Positions 46,701 through 57,457 of a stretch of DNA of 64,000 bases are shown here, in pieces (the stretch's first letter is position 1; every line of letters starts with the position of its first letter). This stretch comes from Closterium sp. Naga37s-1 (taxonomy: Eukaryota > Streptophyta > Zygnematophyceae > Desmidiales > Closteriaceae): contig CANJKZ010000013.1 in assembly GCA_947471745.1 (NCBI GenBank), positions 1,240,001-1,304,000 on the forward strand, in the 5' to 3' direction. Both the position numbers and the translations under genes were made by a program. A model generated the notes under the pieces. The model did no database searches. It was given only the letters and a program-made list of their open reading frames with translations, and was not told where the DNA came from.

Positions 46701-49700
46701 CTACAGCGACTACTGCTACTGCTACAGCTGCAGCTACAGCAGTCGCTTATGACGCCCTTGCGCCGCTGCTACTGACTGCCACTGCCTGTCATGGCCACTG
46801 TCACGGCCGTAGCAGCGTCTGTCGGTAGACAACAGCAGCTGCCTCACCCGGATACCCTATCGCCGCAGCAGATTCGTGAGTGGGTTATTCAGCGAGGCCG
46901 TCCTGGTGGTGGAGGATATATTCCTGGAGGTACTCGACAGCAGTGGCAGTCTCGTAGTCCGGAGACTCTCTCGCCACAGCAACTTCGTGAGTGGGTTATT
47001 CAGCGAGCCAGTGCTGGTGGTGGAGGTTTTGGTTTTACCCATCCTAGACAGCAGCGGCAGCAGCGTCAGCAGACGACCCTCTCGCAGCAGCAGCTTTGCG
47101 AGGTGGTTTCTCAGCGATGCGTCCCTGGTTGTGCAGAGGCTGCTGCTCTAGGTGCTAGTGAACTGCTGCCGCTCTAGGTGCTAGTGCGTCTGCTGCCACA
47201 GGTGCTAGTGAGTCTGCTGCCTCAGCTGACGCCTTACACACTTTCACACTTGACTCTGGCGCGTCTCGTTGCTTCTTTCGTGATTGCACCACAGTCACAC
47301 CACTCGCTGCACCTGTCCCAGTCTCACTGGCTGACCCCTCTGGGGGCCCCGTCGTCGCACGAGCCTCCACTGTCCTCCCGTATCCGGCAGTCCCCTCCGG
47401 CTCTCTTTCAGGCCTCCACCTCCCCTCGTTCTCGACGAACTTGGTGAGCAACGAAGTCCTTCAGGATGTTTGGGTTGATACCTTTATCACTGGAGGGCAG
47501 CGTGTGGCGATCTGTACGTGCTCCCGGACTGGACGTCACCTTGCTACGTTCACTCGGCAGCCTGGGTCCAGTCTGTACACCCTGACCGCTGCGTTTGGTC
47601 AGGTGGCTGCGTCGGGTCAGGTGGCTGCGTCGAGTCAGATGTCTGCGTCTGGTCAGTTCGCTGCGTCGTGCTCGTGTCGGGTACTCTCCCACCAGAATCT
47701 TCTCTGGCACCACTGACTCGGTCACCCCTCTCTGTTGCGTCTCCGCAGCATGCACTCTCGTCTCCTTGTCTCTGGCCTTCCTAGGTCCCTACCCCCCCTC
47801 CCGCGCTCGCCTGCCCCGCCGTGCCTTCCCTGCGTCGAGGGGTGGCAGCGCGCCGCTCCTCACTCCTCCTCGTTTCCTCCGACCACTGCTCCTCTGCAGT
47901 CTCTCCACATGGACGTGTGGGGCCCCGCCCGCGTCAGTGGGACGGACCAGGAGCGCTACTTCCTGCTGGTCGTTGACGACTACACGCGCTACACCACTGT
48001 CTTCCCCCTGCGCAGCAAGGCGGACGTCAGCGGTGTTTTGATTCCCTGGATCCGCGCTACTCGTCACCAGCTGCGCGAGCGGTTTCGGCGGTACCTTCCA
48101 GTCCTGCGTCTGCACTCTGACAGGGGTGGTGAGTTCTCTTCCGGCCTCCTTGCGGGGTTCTGTCGAGACGAGGGCATCATCCAGTCGTTCACGCTTCCGG
48201 CCTCTCCGCAGCAAAATGGGATTGTTGAGCGTCGCATTGGCTTGATCATGGAGGTTGCTCATACCTCCATGATCCATGTGGCTGCTCCCCATTTTCTGTG
48301 GCCGTTTGCGGTCCGATACGCTGCGCATCAGCTCAACGGCTGGCCCCGTGTCTCTTTGCCAGAGACCTCGCCCACACTCCGTTGGACGTGAGAGGTTGGA
48401 GATGCGTCGGCGTTTCGGGTCTGGGGCGCGCTCTCCCTTGTCCGCGATACCACCGCGAGCAAGCTCTCTCCTCGCACTCTCCGCTGCGCCTTCCTGGGCT
48501 TCCCCACCGACGCCCCGCCGTGGCAGTTTTACTACCCTCGCTCGCGTCGCGTGTTCTCCTCCCAGGACGTCACCTTTGACGAGTCGGTCTGTTTCTACAG
48601 GCTCCACCCGCACGTGTCCCATTCGGTCCCCCTGGCGCCTCTCTTCCTAGTACCAGTCCCCCCCCCCGGTAGACCCCCTCCCCCCACAGGGTCCTGCTCC
48701 CTCAGGTGTGTTTCAGGTAGACCCACCCTCCTTGGTTGAGCCTTTGGAGATCTCTTCTGACTCAAATGGCCCGGCTGAGGGGGGTGACCTTGCCGCTGAC
48801 GACACGGCGGCCACTCGTCGCTCTCCACGCTTGAAGACTCCTCCTGGTTTTCCGCCTCGACCGTCTTCACCACCTCTGCAGCCTGTAGCTGTGGACACTG
48901 GAGGCAGCGAGCGGCATCAACGCCAGTTGCAGTAACGACGATCAAGATCAAGCCCGTCAATCCGCCCCCGTTTAATCCTACGGACAAGACGGTTACAGTA
49001 AAAGGGTGGCTGTTCGGGGTCGAGGTCTTCTTCACTGCAGCAGGAGTTAATGACAACGCCACGCGTATTAATTACGCGGTTTCGCTTCTTCGAGGTGCAG
49101 CGCTTGAATGGTGGCGCCGAACCTTGGAAACGGGGACGCCGACAGGTGTGATGCATGCGGCAGACGGGACCTCAACAGTGACTAATCAAGTGGCAGAACC
49201 GATCTTCGGAGTGACCACGATACGCACGTGGAAGGAGTGGGGCGCAGCCTTACGAGATCGCTTCGAGCACGTATCCGCCTCGGAGCAAGAAGCTGCGTGC
49301 ATGGTCGCAGATGGCTTCTGTCCAAGACTACACGGCGTCATCTATGGGCCTCGCCGACCAAGTGGATGACATGTCGGAAGCAGAGCGGTTGGATAAATAT
49401 ATCAGCGGCCTCAAATACGAGATACAATACGAGGTTCGCAGGGGCCGCCCGACATCATTCCTTGAAGCAGTACGGTTGGCGGAGTCAACGGATGCGCTGA
49501 TGCAGTACGCGAGAACGGCTTCCAGGGATGTAAACCGTTTTCGTGGCCAGACCCATCGGGCCACAATCAACGCCGTCCATACACCCGACAGCCCTCCTAA
49601 GGGACCGTGTTACCGGTGTGGGAAGACGGGTCACTACATGAGAGACTGCCACGAGAAAACGCCGCTGACGGGGAACGACGGGAAGGAGCAGGGAAATGGG

Positions 49701-52700
49701 AAGAGTCAGTAATTAGCGGGCCATTTACTGACTGTGCTCCGTCGCCCGAACCCCACCATCCCCACCGAGTCGTGGTTCCGATTCATGCAATCGATCGCAC
49801 TCGGCCGAATAACGGGGATACACATGTGGATCACCCTGTGCTGGTCGCTGGCAAGGTGTTAAAAAATAACTTGAAAATGTTCGTCGATGGATAGGCCAGC
49901 CATAGCCTCTTCAACTTGGCGAGCGCAAAAAATGCAAGCTGCAACTTGACAGGTGTCTGCCCGAAATCGACGCTCGCCTCGTGGATGGGACGCCTCTTGC
50001 GATAACGGAAGAAACACGGACGGTCAGGATCGAATGCGGCGACAATTTCGGCTTCAGCATGAAGTTCCTCGCGACAACACTGGACGGCTGCGACGTACTG
50101 CTGGGACGTGATTGGCTGCGACGGCACAACCCCGTCATCGACTGGACAACGGGATCGTGCAGCATCACCAAGCACGAGGGGCTAATTAATCTGCCTGCAT
50201 GGACACCAGACTACATCCAAGCCCCGTGCGTCAAAGCCATCACTATAGCTCGCCACTTCAACAGGGGCGCGCAGCTGTTCGCTGTTTGCTTACGCGAGTT
50301 GGCGGTTGACACCGACGGAAAGGATATCGAGAAGCTGTGTGCAGCTGTACCACCGGATTTAGCGGAGCTGATTCGGAGGTACCCGGACATTTTCCCCGAC
50401 GATCTGCCACCTGGACTGCCACCCGAGAGACCTGAGGACCACAAAATCCAGCTGGAACCTGGCGCGCAGCCGACTGTTCGGACACAGTGGCGGTTGACCC
50501 AGCCGGAACTCGAGGAGCTGCGAAGTCAAATTGACGCACTGTTGGAGAAAGGGTTCATTCGGGCCAGCACATCTCCCTTCGCAGCACCGATCCTGTTCAC
50601 TCCGAAGAAAGACAGCGGGCTTCGCATATGCATCGACTATCGCGCGCTGAACCGGGTCACCATCAAGTCTCGCTATCCAATCCCACGCACCGACGACCTC
50701 CTCGACCAACTTCGCGGCGCTCGCTATTTCTCGAAGATTGACTTACGTGGCGGTTACCACCAGATTCGAGTCTTCGCCGACGACTGTCACAAGACTGCGT
50801 TTCGCACACGCTACGGGAGTTACGAATTTACAGTGATGCCTTTCGGCCTCACGAACGCGCCTTCGACATTTCAACTGACCATGAACAGGGTTTTTCGGGA
50901 TCTTCTAGACCGTTGTGTCATCGTCTACTTGGACGATATCCTGATTTTTAGCAAGACAAGGGAGCAGCACCTACGCGACCTGGATGCAGTGTTTAAGCGG
51001 CTGCAGGAGAACCGACTCATCACCAAGGGCTCTAAGTGCGAGTTTTTTAAGCAGGAGTTGGAGTTTTTGGGGCACGTCATCTCACGCGAAGGCATTAAAA
51101 TCGACCCGCCGAAAATCAAGACCATACAGGAATGGAAGTCCCCGACGAATTAGAACTTCAGAACTTCAGAGTTTTATCGGTTTCGTGAATTACGTCAGGC
51201 GGTTTATCCCGAATATGGCGGGGATAACCGGCCCGCTGACCGACCTGCTGCACAAGGACAGGACTTTTGTGTGGGGGGGGGAGGCAGAAGCGGCTTTCCA
51301 GGAACTCAAGAATTTTCTCGTTTCCCCTCCTGTGCTGCGCATCGCCGACCCATCGAAGCCGTTCGAAGTTGTAACCGACGCCTCAGATTTCGCCATCGGA
51401 GCTGTGCTTCCCCAAGATTTCGGGAACGGGTTGCAGCCGATCGCTTACGAATCACGAAAGCTGCAGGCTGCCGAACGCAACTACCCGATCCACGACAAGG
51501 AGATGCTCGCCATCATACACGCGTTTAAATTATGGCGATGCTACCTGGTGGGCGCCGACGTAACTGTTCGCACGGACCACAAGTCCCTACAGTACCTGCG
51601 AGCCCAACCCAACCTCAACCCACGACAGATTCGGTGGCTGGACTACATGGAAAGCCACTTCACCTACCGCATCACGTACAAGAAAGGGGCGAATAACATC
51701 GTCGACGCCTTGACCAGACCGACAGTACAATCCGCTGCAGTACTCATTACCCATTCGAACTCGTTACTTACCGAACTATTCACCCACGGCTACACTACGG
51801 ACCCGTTCTTCACGACTGGGAACCATCAGCAGGCCACGACGCAAAAAGGGGATTATTACCTAAAAGCCGGAACCGACCGGATTTGGGTTCCCGCTTACAA
51901 GCTGCTGCGTGAACTCCTTATCCAGGAGGTCCACGATTCGAACTTCTCCGGACACTTCGGGGTTGACAAAACCTAGAAATTACTGCACCGTCAATATTAC
52001 TGGCCCGATTCATCTAACGACGTGCAGCGATATGTGTCCTCATGCAGGGTGTGCCAAGCCATGAAATCGACACGTCAACCACCAGCTGGGCTGCTGCAAC
52101 CCCTCGAGCCACCCGAACGACCGTGGCAGCAAGTGACAATGGATTTTGTCACGGGGATGCCAGCTGGGCCGTCCGGCAACGACGCTGTACTCGTCGTCGT
52201 CGATCGCTTCACGAAAATGGCGCACTTCGCCCCATGCCGAACAACAATCACAGCCGAAGGAACTGCGCGCCTCTTCATCTCAACGGTCGTGCGACTGCAC
52301 GGCATCCCTTCAGCGATCATCAGCGACCGCGACCCGAAGTTTACATCAAAATTCTGGAAGGAGACGTGGGCGCAGTACGGCACGAAACTACAGTTCTCAT
52401 CGGCATATCACCCACAGACGGACGGACAGACCTAGCGGACCAATCAGACCATGGAGCAGCTGATCAGGACAAACTGCCCCGACCCTGCCCGCTGGGAAGA
52501 ATCTCTAGCCATGTTGGAATTCGCCTTCAACAACGCACCGTCTAGTACGACTAACCACTCCCCGTTTTTTCCTGAATTACGGGATGGACCCGACGGTTCC
52601 TACAGCGACTTCCCTCGACAACCCAGTACCGAGGTCACAAACTTTTGTGACGGAACTACAAGAAGCCCGCGAAAAAGCCGCAGACGCAATTCGCAAGGCG

Positions 52701-53213
52701 AATATAACTTCCCGCAAATACACCGACCTTCTACGCCGGGAACTCGTCTTGACCACTGGGCAATTAGTGCTACTTGACACGAAGAACCTGCACCTGCCCG
52801 GCCCGTCAAAACTACGACCACGATTTTGTGGGCCATTCAAGATTATCAAGATGGTGACACCTGTCACCGCGAAGCAGCTGCTACCCGACGACTGGCGAAT
52901 TCATGACGCCTTCCACGTCAGCCTGCTTCGCAAGTTCGTGCCAGCCACGACCGACATCGCGCGGCAACAAGCTGCCCCAACTGCACGACCTGTCCCGGAG
53001 CCGACTCTCGACCCTTCGAAGATTCTGGCACATCGGGTTCGCCTTGACGCAGCTGGTCGCCACGTGGATTTCCTCATCCGTTGGACTGACCGCACCAGTG
53101 AAGATGACACGTGGGTGCATTCTGACTCACTCGACGCCTCGTCACTTGTTCGTGATTATTTGGCGCGCCGGCGTGTTTCAGATATTGACCGCCTTTCTTA
53201 AGGGGGGGGGTAG

Positions 53214-54898
53214 TGTAAGGAATTTTCCCGAATTCCTTATCGGGGTTGACTGCTACGCGTACAGCCCGATTTTCGGACTTTGCACGTTCGGCCGATTTCA
53301 ACGCTGCTGTCAGAATATTGTATTTGTCTAGCCTGCAGTGGGGTACTCTATAGCGAGTACAGCCCAATTTAGGGTTTCCTATATGTACTCAACTGCTTGC
53401 TAGTGCAACCACTCCTTTCTTCATTCTTGTTTCTGACTGCTAGTTCTGACATGCTATCAGAGCAGGTCGACCCTCCTGGGTCGATCCTGTGGGTGGGCCC
53501 CACCCGTTGCTTCCGCTGCTCTACTGCTGTCGCGCGCCCCTTTCTTCCTGCCGCGCGCTCGTAGCACGCGGCGTTTTTCATCCCGCCGTGCGCTCGGGGC
53601 GTGCGGCGGTTTTCTGCCCGCCGTGTGCCACGGGGCGCGCGGCGGTATTCTGCATGGCGCGCCCCCCCGTCGACCCTCGCGTCGCCTCAGGGGACCCGCG
53701 CGCGCCCCCCCGTCGGCTCTCGCGCTGCCCCGTCGACCCGCGCGCCCGTCCCTGTCGACCTGCGCGAGGCTCCCCGTCGCCCTTCGCGGCGGCCCCGTCG
53801 ACCCGCGCGGCTCCCCGTCGCCCTTCGCGGCGGCCCCATCGACCAGTGTGCGGCTCCCCGTCGCCCTTTGCGGCGGCCCCGTCGACTCGCGCGCGGCTCC
53901 CCGTCGCCCTTCGCGGCGGCCCCGTCGACCCGCGCGTCGCCTTGCGGCCCCCCTCCCCGCACACCTGAGTTCGCTTTCCGCACACCCGAGTTCGCTTCCC
54001 GCACGCTTGTGCTCGCTTTGCGCACACCTGAACTCGCTTACCGCACACCCAGGGTATGGGGGTGGCGGTTGTGGGGGTGCCGGTTGTGTGCGCCGTCCCC
54101 TACTCCTCCTCCTCCTCCGTCTCCCACTGCTGCAGCTGCCGCTGAGGGGGGTGGGTGTGTGGGAGCCGAAGGAGTGGTGCTAGGGGGGTGACGTGGGAGT
54201 GGAGCTAGGGGTACAGCAAGGGGTGTGTGAATGGGGGGTGGGACAGTTGGGGGAGGTTGAGCGGAGTCTGCCGTCTTGTCGTCCGCAGCACCTGTAGTCC
54301 GGGGCGCTGTCCTGGTAGCCCAGAGAGCCTGCTGCGCCTGTCGCCCGTGGGTCCGTTGCTTCTGCCGCTCAGAGTTAGCCGCAGAGCCAGTTACTCCCTG
54401 TAGTCCGGGGCGCTGTCCCGGTAGCCACTGTGCCAGCCGCTCCTGTTGCCCGTGTGTCTGCAGCTTCAGCCGTTGCCTCCCATCTCCTCTCCTCTCATAG
54501 TCCAGCCTTTTCCTCCTCACGTGCCCGTTGTGAATGCCTCTAGCTTTGCTTGCTATGGGGGTGTGTCAGAATGTTGTATTTGTCTAGCCTGCAGTGGGGT
54601 ACTCTATAGCGAGTACAGCCCAATTTAGGGTTTCCTATATGTACTCAACTGCTTGCTAGTGCAACCACTCCTTTCTTCATTCTTGTTTCTGACTGCTAGT
54701 TCTGACAGCTGCCGAGGCTCCTCGCGTCGCCTTCGGCATTTCCCATCGCCAAACCTGCACCCCAACCTCACTCGTCTGAGGTTTCCTCCTAGCTAGGCTA
54801 GCCCCTACATTAGTCTGTGCCTTCATTGTATTCTCAGATCAGTTAATCACAGTCTCGTTATTCGTTTACCTGCGCACTCTCTTTTACAACTCATAACA
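53214..54898 (+). repeat. Gypsy 3' LTR, split by a small element
   Basis: The LTR starts TGTAAGGAATTTTCCC, is interrupted at 53308-54707, and resumes at 54713 to end ACAACTCATAACA. Without the insertion it is 280 bp, the length of the intact copy at 30876-31155. Confidence 0.82.
53308..54707 (+). mobile_element. Young small non-autonomous LTR element (1.4 kb)
   Basis: Two 144-bp LTRs (53308-53451, 54564-54707; TGTCAGAAT to TTCTGACA) with one difference by eye, and a perfect GCTGC target duplication (53303-53307, 54708-54712). Inside: primer site TGCTATCAGAGC at 53452, GC-rich leader 53520-54050, a non-coding tail and a GGGGGTG polypurine tract. No gag or pol, so it must depend on Copia proteins. 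It looks whole for its kind and recent. Shares leader and tail with the unit at 17697-23767. Confidence 0.9.
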
Positions 54899-55141
54899 CA
54901 CCATAACAACACGCACAGCTGTAATAGTAACAAACCACAACAGAACAAGACCATGTAAGGAAATACATTTTAGCGGATACAGTTCCACGCAAGGGACACG
55001 CGTCAGCTGATTGATGTACCCAGGCTCACTAGAAACGGTAAATTCTTTTCACGCACCTCGCGAACCGACTTGCCGAGTTCCACCACTACTAAATCCCGTC
55101 TCCTGCGTGGTCCTCTGACACGTGCCATACCGCCATCAACC

Positions 55142-56549
55142 ATGAGGCAGCCACTTCTTGCTCCGCAAGATCCGGAAATCGGAACGGCGAGCTCGTCAGC
55201 AGCACCGCTACTAGACGGCGCCGGCGACGCCGGCGGCGGTCACCCGAGCTCCGATATTGGAGGCAGGCAAGAACAAGGAAACGCAGCTCTTTCCGCAGCC
55301 GCACATGGAAGCGGCGCGGATTCAACCATAGGTCACGCTCACTACTCGCACCGCTCGCCATGGCTGCGCGCCGCGCTTCTCGGGTCGAACGACGGCCTAG
55401 TCTCCATTACCTCCTTAATGCTCGGAGTCGGCGCTGTAGACACCTCCCGAACGATGATGGTTATATCGGGGCTGTCCGGGCTTATAGCGGGGGCGTGCAG
55501 CATGGCTATTGGAGAGTACATTTCGGTATACGGACAGCGCGACTCGGAGGAGGCGGATCTGAAAAAAGAGCGGGAAGAATTCGAGAAGGGGCCCGAGGCG
55601 GTGGCGCGGGAGTTGCGCGAGCTGACGCAGATCTACGTGGCGCGCGGAGTGCCGTACGATCTGGCGCGGCAGGTGGCGGAGGCACTGCACGCGAACGATC
55701 CTATAAGAGCGCACGCGAGAGAGGAACTGGGCATCGACTTGGATGACTTGTCGGATCCGGGGCAGGTGAGACTCGGGGCAGGTGTCGGGGCAGGTGTCGG
55801 GGCAGGTGAGAGTTGGAAAAATGGGCATGGATGGAAATGTTTGGGAATGTGTGAAAATGGACGGAAAGGATGGAGTTGGATATCAATGGAGGGAAATATT
55901 AACGTGTGGGAATATTAAGGGATAGAAATGGATGCCTATTGGATGGAAATGGATGGTCATTGCATGGGAATAGATGGGAATGAATGGGAATCGATGGGGA
56001 ACGGATGGATGATGGCATTTGAATCAGGTGGTATCATCAAACCATGAGAGCCCATCATAAAGATCTGCTCTAGTCCCTATTTGCCTCGTGCTCCCCTCTC
56101 CCAATGCCCTCCCTTCCTCTTTCAAGCAGCTCTCGTCTCGCCTGTCCAATCTTTTTTCTTGGGCACTCACCCCTCTTTTGGTCCCAAAAGCTGCTTCTTA
56201 GCTGATTCGTTACAGACGCATTCTCCCCCATATAACCGGACTACCCATGCCTCCCTCCCCCCCTCTACCCACCCACCCACCCATGCAGGCGGCAGTGGTT
56301 TCGGCCATCTCCTTCTTTCTAGGGGGGATCTTCCCCCTCCTCTCAGGCTGCTTCATTACAGATTACAACACGCGCATCACTGTACTCATCGCATTCTCCT
56401 CCGCGCTCTTTGTCTTTTTGGGCGCGCTCGGCGCGTGGCTGGGCGGCGCACCTCAGGCCCGGGCGGCACTGAGGACGACTGTGGGCGGCTGGCTGGCCAT
56501 GGGAATCACCTACTCAGTCGTGCGGGCTTTTGGGGCTTCAGGTGTTTAG
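55142..56549 (+). CDS. VIT/CCC1-type vacuolar iron (Fe/Mn) transporter
   Basis: Two exons, 55142-55765 and 56289-56549, with donor GGCAG/GTGAG, acceptor CCATGCAG and phase 0, giving 294 residues. An in-frame ATG at 55070 would add 24 residues; 55142 is chosen for MRQPLLAPQDPE, a typical short acidic N-terminus. The VIT1/CCC1 domain starts about residue 75: WLRAALLGSNDGLVSITSLM (TM1 with the transport Asp), GLIAGACSMAIGEYISVYGQ (TM2 with Met and Glu), then the cytosolic metal-binding helices rich in Glu (QRDSEEADLKKEREEFEKGP, VARELRELTQIYVARGVP). Exon 2 holds TM3-TM5 (ISFFLGGIFPLLSG, ALFVFLGALGAWLGG, GGWLAMGITYSVVRAFG). The family exports Fe2+ or Mn2+ from the cytosol into the vacuole with proton exchange. 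The metal-binding Glu set is retained, so it is probably functional. Confidence 0.87.
55754..55812. repeat. Four tandem copies of the transporter 5' splice site
   Basis: GGGGCAGGTG occurs four times at spacings of about 16, 12 and 12 bp, beginning with the exon 1 donor itself. Confidence 0.8.
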
Positions 56550-57457
56550 TCAGGTGTGCATTTAGATCTGCAGCTGGCAGGAGTGAGGAGTGGTCTTCTC
56601 AACTTGATCCAGGTGTGAGGCTTCAGGCTTTTACTGAGGTATGCATATGGAGCTGTGCAGCATGCAGGAGTTGAGATGTGTGGAGTGCGGTTTTGGAAGT
56701 GGAGAGTCCTGGTGTGGTCCTGACGAATGACTCTTGGGTCCTGAAATCTGGAAGCGGACAGTCCAGGTGTGGGCATGGTGTGGACCTTGGGGAGTGCATG
56801 GGTTCAGAAGTTGACTTCTGAGTCGACTCAAAAGTCAGTGCGTTGCAGGCAGCAGCCTCCAGGAGGAGTCTTCAGTTTCCGAGTCAGCTCTGAAGCTCCA
56901 TATTGAGGCGCTCCTAAAATGAACATGGACTGTGTGAGGTGAGGGGGAAAGCTTAAAAGTACCGTACCATATGGTCTGCTGCTGTGGATCTTACCGTAGG
57001 TTCAGAGCAGCTGTTTTCGCTTTTCAATGCTAGCCAGTGATTGCTGCGAACTAGGTATGGGCTACATGGGGGAACATAACCCTACCCTTATTGTAAGGCT
57101 GTTAGCAACACTATGTGTAGTACTTGCTGTGTACATATCAACTTGCTTAAACGAAGTACGGTACTTTATCGCATCTGCTCTGCAAGCTCTTTGTACAGAA
57201 TTCCTACCAAGCATGCCTCATGCAATGGCTGCTGCAGAACACAGCAGGGTGGGTGTCAGTCAAGTGAACGTGCACAATACGGTAACAGGGTAACCTGGCT
57301 GCAACCATTGGAATCTAGGGTTCAGTTGACTCAAAGCACAGCGCAGCCATTCACAGGCACCCGTTGAGTCGACTCTCAGATCTGGAGTTCACTCAGATGT
57401 GGAGTTCACTCAGAACATGGCGTAGGGCTTGAGCATTCCCTGTTGATTCGACTCACA
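56550..57457. other. Gap between two converging genes
   Basis: Probable 3' UTRs of the transporter gene (+) and the apyrase-like gene (-). The segment around the transporter stop (GGCTTCAGGTGTTTAG...) is echoed in degenerate form at about 56620. A 15-bp TGGAGTTCACTCAGA is doubled near 57385. No further gene is seen. Confidence 0.45.

Larger units (their letters stand above)
45813..48935 (+). mobile_element. Copia element, 5' half
   Basis: 5' LTR 45813-45951, primer site TGGTATCAGAGC at 45952-45963, GC-rich leader array 46030-46700, gag end with three related SPQQIREWVIQR-type repeats (46850-47130), protease-like LDSGASRCFF (about 47250), GAG-pre-integrase and integrase (47735-48400; LHSDRGGEFSS, SPQQNGIVERR), then a linker. 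At about 48935 it changes into Gypsy gag. The 3' half is missing and the copy has several breaks. Confidence 0.84.
48936..54898 (+). mobile_element. Gypsy chromovirus, 5' LTR missing, 3' LTR interrupted
   Basis: Gag about 48940-49712 (Retrotrans_gag AALEWWRRTLETG; knuckle CYRCGKTGHYMRDC), protease about 49980-50110 (DVLLGRDWLRRHNPV), reverse transcriptase 50340-51150 (VIVYLDDILIFS), RNase H 51150-51720 (VTDASDFAIGAVL), integrase 51880-52560 (HPQTDGQT), GPF/Y-like RPRFCGPFKI, and a chromodomain (FLIRWTDRTSEDDTWV) ending near 53201. A G-rich polypurine tract and the 3' LTR (53214-54898 including a 1.4 kb insertion) follow. It has a few breaks and no 5' LTR; its left end is fused to Copia. Confidence 0.87.
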
